DNA of 64,000 nucleotides from Zygaena filipendulae. Its lineage: Eukaryota > Arthropoda > Insecta > Lepidoptera > Zygaenidae. The position numbers and the translations under genes were made by a program. The notes beneath the pieces are model-generated. The model worked only from the letters and a program-made list of their open reading frames with translations, was not told the origin of the DNA and did not search any database. Below are positions 53,201 through 63,700 of this stretch, piece after piece (positions within the stretch are counted from its first letter, which is position 1; each line of letters opens with the position of its first letter). The DNA lies in the NCBI GenBank assembly GCA_907165275.2, contig OU015674.1, positions 4,117,001 to 4,181,000 of the forward strand, written 5' to 3'.

Positions 53201-54461
53201 GTTTATGCGTGTAGTGGTTAAATTATATAGGTCCCTACATGGTACCTACTATTCACTTCAATATAATAAAATAGGGTTTATGATTAAATTTGTAGGTACC
53301 TACTTAGTTGGCTGCAATAGTTATGAATTTGGAAATCCTCAATCTAATAGCAATCATAGAACCGTCAGAATATTTTAGAGACTTCAATCTCTATATTAAT
53401 TTGGTTCGCTAATGCTATTTCAGGTGGACCTGTTCACAATGCGAGGCCCGGCATGGGCTGATTCCGAGCTCAAGTTTGAACTGAACTTGATCGATGCGCG
53501 CGCGGAAGCAACCGGTGTGAGACCGGCCGATTACACCTGCTTCGAGTGAGTTTGTCGACCTTACGACACAATATACAGGGTCTCATTTTTAACGAGACAT
53601 TGAGGGCCCTTGTTATTTATGTTGATTTTTATTTATTCAAGAAATATTGAAAACAAATATTTTTTGTACTACCTATATTTTAATTTGTTACTTATGTAGG
53701 TAGTAGGTACCTAACTAGTACGCTAGTACTGTCCCAAACTATACTGTAATTTTAGCGTTAATCCCAGCTGGCGGGAACAAAATATGTGACAAATAGGAAA
53801 TTTTGTTGCTTACTAGCTGTTCCCGCGGGAATTCCGGAGTAAAAATAAATTCGAATTCCGAGCTAATTATATGTCCTGTTCTGTAGGTACCCCTGACAAC
53901 TGATCGGTTGAGTAGTAAGGCAAACAAACAAAAAACTCACATTCACATTTGGACATAGATAAGCAATAGTGTGTTAACCCACACTGGAGAAATTTTGAGT
54001 AAATCGTGTTTTAAAAGTAGGAGCGCCATTTGTGTCAACATTTTTTATGTTGAATATTTAGTTACATACTTAAGCAATGTAATAAACACATAGTTAAAAA
54101 ACGTTCCCTAGCTCTCAATAAATCATTCTGAATCAATAACTTAATATTGTGGGCTAACATGTTATTGCTTATCTACATCCATTTATACCATCGTAAGAAC
54201 GGATGAATGAAATGTCCCATTGGTCAACTGTAATGAGAGCGTTTATTTTTGCACGTACCTACATGACATAACATCATTGCTCTTGTTTGTGTGCGCAGCG
54301 CGCGTCCCTCGCGCAACACTTGCGTGATATCGCTGCTGTGCTCGCTGCAAGGGCCGCAGGTGATCGAGCTGGAGCTGCTCATGTCGCTGTACCAGCACGA
54401 CGTGTTCAGCGGCAGCGCGGTCTCCAGGCTCATCGTCATCGTGTCGCAGTACGACTTCTAA
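35263..54461 (+). CDS. Fibulin-1-like secreted extracellular matrix glycoprotein with Thr/Pro-rich inserts
   Basis: This is a secreted calcium-binding matrix protein of about 1420 residues; fibulin-1 is usually near 700. Exons: 35263-35317, 41776-41953, 42527-42605, 42759-42893, 44681-44855, 45024-45191, 45363-45572, 45714-45863, 45974-46079, 46188-46252, 46364-46492, 46941-47100, 47501-48036, 48147-48353, 48430-48981, 49463-49591, 49892-50065, 50298-50449, 50883-51097, 51506-51657, 52164-52293, 52826-52946, 53424-53545, 54299-54461; all phases agree. Order: signal peptide (MRCLFVLQLICATNYVSF); anaphylatoxin-like modules (KCCAQG, SCCEKKIL, ICCEEC, QCCI), residues about 25-149; EGF modules, mostly calcium-binding (D-I-D/N-E-C), about 150-537; a Thr/Pro-rich exon, about 538-715; one EGF; a Pro-rich exon with EVPY/SRP repeats, about 785-968; about eight more EGF modules; and the fibulin C-terminal module (YLYNFVTFVSNIYLPMGS to VSQYDF), about 1286-1420. 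The C-terminal module separates it from fibrillin. Alternative splicing of the two inserts is possible. Confidence 0.92.
35613..35695. repeat. Foldback element, 83 bases
   Basis: CCAAGGGGATAAAGCAGTGT pairs with ACAGCTTTATCCCCTTGG at the other end. It lies in the 6.5 kb first intron of the fibulin gene. Confidence 0.75.
36143..36258. repeat. Foldback element with GGCGCC core, 116 bases
   Basis: The outer arms TGTTATCCTAGGGGTGAAAG and TTTCTCCCGAGGATAACA pair, as do TTAGTCCC/GGGACTAA. An inner palindrome GGCGCCCGAGCG...GAGGGCGCC sits at 36191-36215. Fibulin intron 1. Confidence 0.75.
37658..38170. repeat. Two dispersed CCGCGG repeat copies
   Basis: GCTGTGCCCCGCGGTTTTAC at 37662 and GCTGTCCCGCGCGTTTTCAC at 37947 start two copies; the second continues to CGGATGTCTACGATATAG and GGCTTAGGCTGTGCGTTGAT. 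Both lie in fibulin intron 1. Confidence 0.65.
38480..38648. repeat. Dispersed CCGCGG repeat, inverse orientation
   Basis: TCTGTCTCAAAAACTACTGA, GATTTTCATGCATGGAGTTT, GATTCATGAGGAAGGTTTAT and GAAATTACCGCGAGTGAAAC are in order. Fibulin intron 1. Confidence 0.65.
39555..39705. repeat. Dispersed CCGCGG repeat, inverse orientation
   Basis: It begins CTTACTAATATTATAAATGC and continues through CATGCACGTTGTCAGGGGTA, GAGAAGGACATAGGGTAC and TTTTATCCCGGAATTCCC. It is one of the less diverged copies but lost its GCGGGG end. Confidence 0.7.
40133..40242. repeat. Foldback element, 110 bases, long arms
   Basis: GTGCGGAAAGGCTGTCATTG and CAAAGAGTTCCGAC pair with GTCGGAACTCTTTG and CAATGACGGTTCCGCAC, giving arms of about 31-34 bases with few mismatches. 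The loop has a GC-rich core (GACCCGAGCCGAGGCGCAGC). Fibulin intron 1. Confidence 0.85.
41338..41565. mobile_element. MITE, GGACATAGATAAGCAATA ends, 4-base target duplication (copy A)
   Basis: The left end is GGACATAGATAAGCAATAGT, then GTGTTAACCCACA. The right end reverse-complemented is GGACGCAGATAAGCAATAAC, then ATGTTAACCCACA. AACT flanks both sides (41334-41337, 41566-41569). The insertion splits a CCGCGG repeat copy (41289-41705) between GGATA and the CTATACGTATAAACC that normally follows. About 230 bases, no coding capacity. Confidence 0.88.
42174..42263. repeat. GC-rich CGG-repeat hairpin
   Basis: GCCACAGTCTCGGCGGCGGC at the left pairs with GCCGCCGAGTCTGTGGC at the right, with CAAAAACAA/TTGTTTTTG at the tip and a 7-base loop. 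The left arm has about 15 extra bases of (GGC)n. It stands out sharply from the AT-rich fibulin intron 2 around it. Confidence 0.85.
43360..44233. repeat. Composite ACCGACTTCCAAAAA family repeat, inverse of 26086-27092
   Basis: It opens TTTTTAACCGACTTCCAAAA, then GAGGAGGTTCTATGTTCGAA and GATTACTCGAAGACGGTTGG. Two tandem units follow (about 43497-43740 and 43770-43990), each with GATCTTGGAG(A/T)AATCGAGGGAA, CTTCAAAAATTATAGG and AAGTGGAACTGATGATGAAG. It lies in fibulin intron 4, directly before the palindrome. Confidence 0.8.
44234..44615. repeat. Nearly perfect 382-base palindrome (foldback element)
   Basis: The left arm runs from AAAACCGACTTCCAAAAACA to CGGTGACAAGCC; the right arm is its reverse complement, about 147 bases each with only about three mismatches. 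The spacer is about 87 bases. As a result almost the same 74-codon open frame appears on both strands; these are not genes. It ends 65 bases before fibulin exon 5 (44681). Confidence 0.93.
49043..49245. repeat. Dispersed CCGCGG repeat, AAACCTT subfamily
   Basis: TTAGCTGTCCCCGCAGTTTC, GGATAAAATATAGTTATAAA, CCTTCCTCATGAATCACTCA and GGGAAGCGACTTTGTTTCAT are in order. It begins about 60 bases after the Pro-rich fibulin exon. Confidence 0.7.
51320..51480. repeat. Dispersed CCGCGG repeat, inverse orientation
   Basis: CGAATGTGAGTTTATTTATT, GCTTTCACGCCTTAACGGCT, CACGTTCTCAGGGGTACAGA and CTTTTTGTCCCGGAATTCCC are in order. It ends about 25 bases before the acceptor of fibulin exon 51506-51657. Confidence 0.7.
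52398..52517. repeat. Foldback element, 120 bases
   Basis: TTTAGGATCAATGAGTGAGA and ATCACACTACATT on the left pair with AGTGTAGTGTGAT and CTACTCACTGATCCTAAA on the right; the right arm has an expanded CTCTCTCTCT run. It is in a fibulin intron near the 3' end of the gene. Confidence 0.8.
53951..54180. mobile_element. MITE, GGACATAGATAAGCAATA ends, 4-base target duplication (copy B)
   Basis: This is the second copy of the 41338 element. The left end is GGACATAGATAAGCAATAGT; the right end reverse-complemented is GGATGTAGATAAGCAATAAC. ATTT flanks both sides (53947-53950, 54181-54184). It too is inserted in a CCGCGG repeat copy (53810-53950 continuing at 54181), inside the CACATT...TATA end of that repeat. 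Confidence 0.88.
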
Positions 54462-54801
54462 AGCGCGGCCATAGCACAGGAGACCTTAGAACACTATACA
54501 GTCAGGGAAAGGACATCCGGAAATACATAGACCACTATTACTTACCACCCAGAAAATACGAGCTATTTGCCTATTTTATTTGTCCACGTACACTTAGTAT
54601 TGATCAGGCGCTAATCCGAGGGTAGTGGGGGAGGAAGTACGATACCTGACTAATGATCAAAGCATTTGATCTATTTAATATTTTCAGTACCTATTTCTTT
54701 TTGTTGGGAACGAATTTTCTCGAAGATACGTTTTCCCCAAACGAAATTCGGTATCATTGTGACCGACATTAATATACTCACACTATTGTTGTTAATAAAG
54801 T

Positions 54802-55037
54802 CCAGCGGAGCTAGGATGCGCAACATGATATGTTTATCGAACGAAAGATAAAATTGTCGACACGACAAATATTTGTGGGCGTCCAAGCAAAAAAGTGCAG
54901 TAGTGGGGTATTGAGTTAAGACTAGATTCGGTTAAACATTTTTTACCACTGGTAGACAAAACGACATATTATGTCGACGAGAATCGATAAAATGGCTCGA
55001 TAAAATTTTATCATGCTGCGCATCCTAGCTCCACTGG
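54802..55037. mobile_element. MITE with CCAGYGGAGCTAGGATGCGCA inverted repeats
   Basis: The left end CCAGCGGAGCTAGGATGCGC, AACATGATA pairs with the right end, which reverse-complements to CCAGTGGAGCTAGGATGCGC, AGCATGATA (27/29 matching). The interior has smaller palindromes around GTCGACA/ATGTCGACGA and CGATAAA. It is 340 bases after the fibulin stop, so it lies in the 3' UTR if the AATAAA cluster at 56010 is the true end. Confidence 0.82.
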
Positions 55038-56009
55038 TAAACTTTTATGAAATCACGAAATATTTAACGTGAAGTCAACGGTTTCAATAAAATCATTTGA
55101 CGATTGGTCATCTGTTGCGGAACGTCTATACTAGATTATTTCGCGGATGTGGAATTTGTGTGAATGTTTCTTAGATAATCTTATAAGACAAATTATTGTA
55201 GCCATGTTACCATTATAAACGCCAGAAAATACAGTTTGTTTAACTTTGTTTTTGTGCCCTATTATGTTTAGGTATAATATTTAGTCATTGTTAAAAGTCC
55301 CAACACAGCCTGCATAATATGACATGCTCTCTCACACATTTACCTAGAGCGAATGTCTTTTTTTTTTAAGTAAAACTTCTATATGCGCAGTACGCACGCT
55401 GGGTTTGGGGAGTAAAAGTATGATCGGGCGAGGCTAACGGAAGCTGAGAGGGATGTTGCGGTAAAGACAGAAAGAGAGTCATGTTTAGTATATTTTGTTT
55501 TGTTTTATTGAACCCATGAATATTAAAAAATTCTTTTATTATATATATCTAATGTTGGGAAAAAATTAATTCGGTTGTGTTTTAGGCATTGTGTTGGTAA
55601 ATCTTCTTTACTTTCTTGTGTGGTCTATTTAACTCACTCACTTTTTTCTATAGACTTTTGGTAATGACTGTATATTTTGTGAAGTAAAATACAAACCGCC
55701 TTAACACTAGTGAGTAGGTAAGGTGTTGTAAAATAGTATCGACATAGGTAGTTATACTAGTTTAGTTGGGAGCGGACCCACTGGTCCCCTCAAATTCGCA
55801 CCCTGTGCGCACTTTTCTAAGTAGTTTAAGTAGTTTCTTGGAAATTATCGTCTCTTTATAGAATTTATTATTATTACTTCAAGCTAAAAATGCGTGTTTA
55901 TCTTGTTTTGATATCAATTACCGTTAGACATTCACTTAAAATGTGTTTATTTTTAACTTATTCACGATTATATTTAATATATACCTAGGTTTAGCTATAA
56001 GTATTTTTG

Positions 56010-56028
56010 AATAAAACAATAAAATAAA
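56010..56028 (+). terminator. Putative fibulin polyadenylation signals (three overlapping AATAAA)
   Basis: AATAAA occurs at 56010, 56018 and 56023, followed by a T-run. This would give a 3' UTR of about 1.55 kb. Earlier AATAAA (54793) is possible but lies at the edge of a MITE. Confidence 0.5.
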
Positions 56029-56044
56029 TTGGAATATATCTTTT

Positions 56045-56050
56045 TTTATT
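56045..56050 (-). terminator. Candidate distal polyadenylation signal of CDC14
   Basis: TTTATT on the plus strand reads AATAAA on the minus strand. It is the last signal before the fibulin end and would give CDC14 a 3' UTR of about 4.7 kb. Nearer alternatives exist, for example TTTATT near 59868. Confidence 0.35.
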
Positions 56051-59000
56051 CGAAGCACAAGCGTTTCACTGGTTATGGATAACCGTCCATCCATGGTAGT
56101 CTGTTGTGTTAAACACGATGGTTTATTATTTACTTACAGTTTAGTATAATATGTATGTATATCTATAATAAGATCTAAAGATCACAAACGTAATTAATAC
56201 TATATCTATATTTAATGACAACAGTTAAGAAACAATTATAATTACTAAAAACTATCTCTCTGGTCCCCATTCTATTATTCACTCCATAACATTGTAACGT
56301 AAAGAAACATTACTGTAACAAATATAAAATATTTCTGAACAAATACAATATCGTAGCTTGCAATTTAAATACAAATTCCCGCAATAAAATTTTCATATTA
56401 TCGATGTAAAAACCCTGATATTTACCAAAAGTACAGATAAATACAAAAAAAATGTACAAAGATTAAAATTTTATGCTTTCCATTGAGTAAGCTGCGTTCC
56501 ATGTAAAAAACTGCGTAAAAAAACAATTCAATAAAGCAATAAGTTTATATTATTTTTGCATTAAGAACAACACAAAGACAATAAAGAATATTCTTTCAAA
56601 CTAGATTTCACAGTAGAAACCTAAATGCAAATAATAAAATTATAAATGTATAATTATTAAATCCAACTATAAATAAAATTTATCATGATTCATGACTCGT
56701 TAGCCATTTTATGATGCAGCAATTGACTAGAGAAGCTGCGAATATTGTGTAGATCGTTATGACAGCAGTCTAATACACAGTGCTTTAATTAGTGAAAGAA
56801 AATTATATGTATCTACTTTAAAGTATTTAACCAATAGGACAGCGGCCGTCAATGGCGTCACCTTTTGGTTATATACTATAGCTGGCCGCACTTGTATCTA
56901 AATCTGTTTAAACACCGGTTGGTGTTGGTGCGTTTTAGATATTTGAGACGAGGATCGGATAGCGAACAGCCTGTATTTTCGTCATAGTTTCATCAAAATG
57001 CATGATCGCGGTCTCTCTGGAATATTCGAGAAAGCGAAACGTACATTAACCATATTCAAATATATAATTAATCTCAGTCAATTACAGTACTTACATAAAT
57101 AAATAATGAAATGATTAAAATTATTAAAAGTTTTTACGACAGCGATCCACATTCAACACAAAAAATCAATCCCATCACAAAACAGCAACAATTTCTACAT
57201 ACATGCACAAATTAAACCATTATATTATTTAAACAAGTTAAAAATAATTCTAATTAGCAACCGCAACGCAATCGCTGATGGACACTTCAGATATTGCACA
57301 GTGGAAATAAATCACGTTTCTAAATAAACACAGGTGCATACAGGAACTATACTAGCGCCGCGCGCCGCCTGCTATAAAAAAAATATCTTCTAAAATATTT
57401 AATTTAAAAAAAACGGTAGTAGAATTATCATAAAAATTACTATTCACCCTATCCTAGAGAAATCTATAGTAGAATATGCATTCTGCTATCAATTTCTTTT
57501 GGATTTAATTAAATGGAATTTAAATAAAGTTATCTATAGTTTTACTCCTGTATTCACCTACACGCGCCCGTTTTTTTTTTTTACTCGAATGCACGCGTGG
57601 CCTAGCATAGTAAACCAATTTAGAATAAAAAAATATCGTTAGCTAATATACAAATAAAATATCTGAAATGAGTTATGTAATAAAACTCGTTGTTAAGAGA
57701 TTTTTTTTTGTAAATAGTATCATAATAACCGAAGCATTTCTATAATTCCAGGGCTTTTACGTGAAAATCAAAACATACTATATATTTCAAAATTATCGCA
57801 GTGTAGGTTATTGACGAGACTGCGCAAGGCCTCTGAAGGCCTTCTACCATCTAGAATCCTAAGCGTTGTTTAATGATCGTGTATCTTTTCAAAGGCACAA
57901 AAAAAGAAAATCTCTTTTGTTGAACAAATAACTAATATATGTATATGTATGTATATATGTAGTACAACATTAAACTTATAAAAATGGCTTACACAACAGT
58001 ATTTCACAACACGCGTATTTTCAGCATCCTCTTTGACATCTCACACTATTTAGGTTCGTATATCAACCGTATTATGTAGAGCCTACATTCACACACACCT
58101 TCGAACTTTTTCTATAGAAGATATCAGTAGTCCACTACAGTCTATTCATATATTATATTGTTACCTATTTATTTAAACATTTAACATCCACCCCACTTGA
58201 AATTTTTTAACTCTGTCTCTCACTAACACTGTTTCATGGCAAGAGATAGAAATAATAGTCAAGTGATTTAGCGTCTAGAGCCGATAAAGCTCAAATTGCA
58301 CTAAAGCGACGCCACGTGACACGTAGTATCTTCCTAGATATCACAAATAATCCATTATTCGACAGTTACGCCATCGATTTATTTTATTCTTAGAACAGTT
58401 CAAATATCATTTCAACAATCAGGCATAATCTACTGATAAACGGAACGTCCGTAATGGAATGATTGATTTATTTATTATTAATTAGACACGGCACGTCGTA
58501 TCGGTTTAATGCGGTTTGACTTTAAAGGGTAGATGTTTTTACAAAGATTTTGCGAGGCACACGTATCTAACATACATAGGTAAAAACAACCATTACATTA
58601 TTATAATTGCGTATATAAATTTGATATGATAATTTATATAAATTCGTGACTTATCAACCGTATTATATTAGTTATTACTTCCAGAATACGGGTACAATTC
58701 GACTGCGTCATGCGACAGATCAAATCAAACCCTAAAGCCAGTACAGCCAGTATTGGAAATATGTTTTCAGTTTTTACAGTCGTTGAATCTTATTAATTAA
58801 AATTTATATAAATTTACACATTTTTGATGCCGACTGTACGCGGGCGTGCCGCGCCAAGTGCCAAAGTTTTGCGATTCGTTTAGTGATATTTAGTCTGATG
58901 ATGAGGCGATATTTTGTATTCATTTGACAAAAAACAATTTCACATCTCTATATCTATAGTTTCTATTGATACTACCACAACAATTCCGACAACATCTAGA

Positions 59001-60770
59001 TTATGATCGAAAAAATCGGTACCTGGCAGGTAGCACAATCAAATAAAAATTATAAAGTTTTTGTGACAAGGTTGATATTATAATGTATGAAAATGACTTT
59101 GCAGTATCAAGCGAGTATAGAGTATAAATCATAAAGAAATCTTATCGGCTTATCTCTATGTATGTAAGTTCTATTTAAATTAATAAGGTCACAAACTGCT
59201 ATAACCGTTGCTTATATTTTTTATATTAAAATTATTATATTAACCTATATTAAAACAATACTAAAAACACAGATTCTATCATGACCAGCACACAATACAA
59301 TTAAACATGTAAGAGCTCTTCTATATTTTATTACAAAATATAACATTCATAGGAAGACTTCAAGCAGCATTGAAGGGTATATGATACGTATTAACGAAAT
59401 TATCTTATAGCTTTCTCTATTTTGCATTTAAAATACCAATGAAATAGAAAAAATTCAGTTTAAAAACATAATAACGAATAGATGGGATATTGACTTTTCT
59501 ATTTGCTTTCTATTATCAAGCAAATAGCTATTCAATTACATGACTACCGAGTGTCCACTCTAAGATAGCAGTCAGAGAGAAGGTAATCACTCAGTCGCTC
59601 CAAGTTGTCCCTATCACTGGTGACAAATGAAATATTTTATTTAATTAAAAGCACACGCACAAAAATTTCCATTTATCACCTTTGAGGACAAATAATAGGA
59701 GCGAAGGAGACAGTGAAGCTGTGTTACAAATTATGCGAAAAAGTAAAAACTGTTCCGTTTCTATTTTGGAATAGATTAAAAAAAATCAAATTTGTATAAG
59801 ATTGGGGTAAATTACATTTTGGGGCTCTTCATTAAGTAATACCTATCTAAAACATAGAAATATATTTATTTCATTTAAAAAGCCGAAGCCGTAATAAAAA
59901 TAATATTTTACAACAAAAACTACATGCGACATAGACGAAAACTTATTCGATATCATAACTCCGCGATTAATTTCAACTACCGTAATCACAAACTTAACAA
60001 AAAAATTAAAATTTAACACGAATATAGATGGCCTTAATAAATATGGCTTTATTAGTGAGCAAAACGATAAAATAAATCGAATCGAAGCGAATATACAAAA
60101 AAGCAAACTGTCTAAGAAACTGAATAATAAAATCTATACTGGAAATAAAAAACAGAAAATTGTAGGTATTTGGAAGCAATGTCGCGACAATTCTATCCAC
60201 GCAAAGATCAATTCTATAGAGCAATAAAAGATACAAGATATTGTAGTATAGAGATGTTCAACGATTATAAGATTGTAATGATCACTAGTGAAGGGTACTT
60301 ACAATCTCTGTATTTGATATTATTGCATTGCAACTACATGTATTTGCAATCCCAGATAGTACACCACTTATAATATAAAAACAATTATTAGTCACTTATT
60401 ATTTCTATCGATTATTTGATTAGGCTCTTTTGAGAATTATGTCTTTAATATATTTACATACATTTCACATTTATATTAACTTACTATATTTATAAATTAT
60501 AATCATAAAATTCTAAAATACTATGTTGATGAATCATCAGAAAAAAAAAACATCTATCAATATATCATGTATCAATTTAAATATTAAAAAAAAAATTATA
60601 ACAATGATCGATATTAAAATAAAATTTCATAAAATTAATTATACCAAACAAATTTATCAATGATAATTTTCTGTTGACTACACAAAATAACATGATAATT
60701 TATAATAAGAGTCACGACATCTATCTAAGTAGCTACAAAGAACTTTTAATGGCCTAACGACTCACAGAGA
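56051..60770 (-). other. Gene-poor AT-rich tract, probable long CDC14 3' UTR
   Basis: No open frame of note and no copy of the dispersed repeats that litter the rest of the window is seen over 4.7 kb. That absence of transposons, right after the CDC14 stop, suggests transcribed and constrained sequence. This is inference; no splice or coding signal supports another gene. Confidence 0.4.
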
Positions 60771-63700
60771 TCATTTCTTTTTGACGGTCGAGCTACTGGC
60801 ACAACTACTCGAGCGAGTCTGCACGCCCTCCTTTTTGAGCAAACTCACGCCGAACGCGGGACACTTCTTTCTCAGGGCTTTTATCTTGTACAGTTTGTTG
60901 CCTTGGGAATTATTGGTCTCTTCAACGTCGTCGGGGGTGACGTCAGCGGTCAACATAGAGTTGGACACGCAGTCCATCGGCTCCGGGCTGCTCGACTTGT
61001 CTCGTTTCCGCCTGAACCGGAACGGGGCATCGAGCGAGTCGGCGGATATGTTCGTGACGTTAGTGTCACTGGAAGACAGCTCCTGAGCCGCCTCGAGCCC
61101 GCTCCTCGCCACACTGTTCTTGGTGAGTTTCTTGCGCGAATTCGAATTGGAGCGGACGATCAGTTTCTTGCGCGCGGGCACGCTCGTGGACGCGGGTTTG
61201 GCGCTCGCCACCGCTTTGAGGCTGGGCTCGGCCGGCGGCCGCTTGCCGTTCAAATGACAGTTCTCGGTGAGCGCGGATAAGGTCGAGGTCACGTTGGCGG
61301 CGGCGGGCGCGGCGGGCGCGTCCAGCGCGGGGCACAGCTTCCCGCCGGTCGCCTTGCGCGCGAACGTTTTGAGCGGACTCGCGCCGTGCGTGTAGCCGAG
61401 CGCGGGCCGGGCGAGGTTGGCCCGCTGGCCGTGGAAGCTGTTCTTGCCTGTGAACTGGGACTTGACGTTGGCCAGTTTGGTTTGCGAGTTGGCGCTCCTG
61501 GTGGGCGGGAAGGTGGACGTCTTGGCCGCGTAGTGGTTCTTGAGGGTGGTGTTGATGCCCCTCGGCTGCAGCCGCAGGTTGGTGTTGGCGGCGTTGCGCA
61601 CGCTGCTGGTGGGCAGCATGTACCGCGCAGTGGCCGCCGCCGCCGCCTTGTACTTGCCCAGCGCGGCGGACACGTTGTTCTCCGAGTCCGGTTCGTTCGC
61701 GTTCGCGTTCAGAACGTTCGCGTTGTCCAGCTGCAAGGGGTGGGGGGAGCGTACACTCTCAGTGTGTGAAACATGTCAGACAAATGACGTAAATATATTA
61801 TATTACTATGGACCCTGTTGGTGTTCAACAGAGTCCCTAATTAACTCTCTTAACCTTTACCTTTTCATCAGGAAAGCGATCCACTATTTTTAACCGACCT
61901 CTAAAAAAGGAGGTGGTCCTAAATTCGACCCGAATGTTTTTTTTTATGTTTGTTACTCTGTTTGTCAGAACTTTCGACTGGGTGAACCGATTTTGATGAT
62001 TCTTTTTTTATTTTAATCTACAAGACGGACTAAACTAAAATTTAGGATACCTACTAGCCTATTCATCAACACGTTGTATACATTAAAAAAAGTGATTTCG
62101 TCGGCTCACCTTGTCGGTGTTCTTGTGGTTGTGCAGTATGGTCCGCAGCGAGACGGGCCCGGGCGCGAGGGCGGGCGGCGCGGGCGCGGGCGCGGCGGGG
62201 GCGGGCGGCGCGTCGGGCGGCGCGCTGTACACGCCGCGCGCGCACACGGGCGGCGCGCCCAGCCCGTGCCGCCGCCGGTACGCCTCGCCCTCCGCGTGCA
62301 TGCGCGGCTGGATGCTGCCGGCGCCGGGCGCAGCGGGGGGGGCACGTTAGTTATATAATTATGATGCACTTCGAAAATCCTTAACATCACTGGCTTATGC
62401 CCGCGACTTCGTCCGCGTGGTAGTCGAAATCAGACATCGAAGAGGTGCAAACGGATAAATCAAGACCATATTTACAAAAGAGGAAAGGAAACACGTTGTT
62501 CTATACAAACTTTGCAAGCCTTTAGGTTAAATTTTAAAAAATACTTTCTTAGTGCACACCTACGTCACATAAAGAATATTTGTGTAAAGTTTTATGGTTC
62601 TAGACCCAGCGGTTTCAGCTGTGCGTTAATCGATCAGTCAGTCAGTTTTTGCTTTTATGATAATCCACCGAACTAAATCCTTTTACGAACATCTTTCTCG
62701 TCTTTCACTGCGATCTTCAGCAGACCGGCGGTTTGAAGTGGCCTTGAGATATTAAAGTGGTGATGGTGGTTGATATCGATAATATGTTATAGTGGATGTT
62801 GGTGACGGGTGGTGGTGGTTACTTGTGACGAGTTTTAGTGACTGATATTGACGGGTGGTGGTGACTCCTAGTGACAATGACGGGTGATAGTGGTAATTGA
62901 TAGTGACAGTGACGGGTGATGGTGACGGTGACAGTTGATGGTGATTGATTGTGACAATGACGGGTGGCGGTGATGGAGATGGAGATGAGAGAAGGCGATG
63001 GCGACGGGTACTGTGGGGGCGTGTGTGTGTGTGTGTTGGGAGGCACTCACTTCTCCAGGAACCACTGCTGGTGGCCGATGACGGAGCCGGGGCGGCACAC
63101 GCGCAGCCACGCGATGGCCTCGCGCGCGCTGAACCCGTGGTGCTTCATCATGTAGCACGCGATCAGCGTGCCCGTGCGGCCCAGCCCCGCTGTGGACGTG
63201 AAGCGCACGCACACACGTTACTCAATCAATCAATCAATCAAATATTTATTGCAACCAAGTGTACATTTCAAGTTAGATGTTACATAATATTATATTGTGC
63301 TTACAACTTAGTAACCCTTTTCGGGTATGGCAATACTTTACTGGGTCTTAAGTTCAATCAAGAATATATTATCCCATACAAACGTAGAAATGGTTTATTT
63401 TGAACACTCTACATCTTATTAATTAATACAAAGAAAGTTAATAATGTTAAAAAGGGAGAATTTTTAGAAACGTAATCCTTATGTGGTTAAATTAAATGCG
63501 GTTATAAGTGAGGTTGTTTGTTTGTTACGCTTTCACGCCTTAACGGTTCAACCGATCATCATCAAATTTTGCACACATTTTGCCAAGATGTGCCAAAATG
63601 TTGCCATCTTATCAAGGGTACAGAGAAGGACACAGGGTACTTTTTTTTCCGGAATTCCCGCGGGATCTTCTAAATTAGCGCGGGTGAAACCGCGGGGAAC

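Noticed and set aside
60781..61769. Long plus-strand frames over the CDC14 tail exon
   Set aside because: Shadow frames of GC-rich coding sequence; the minus frame has the stop, acceptor and phase that fit CDC14.
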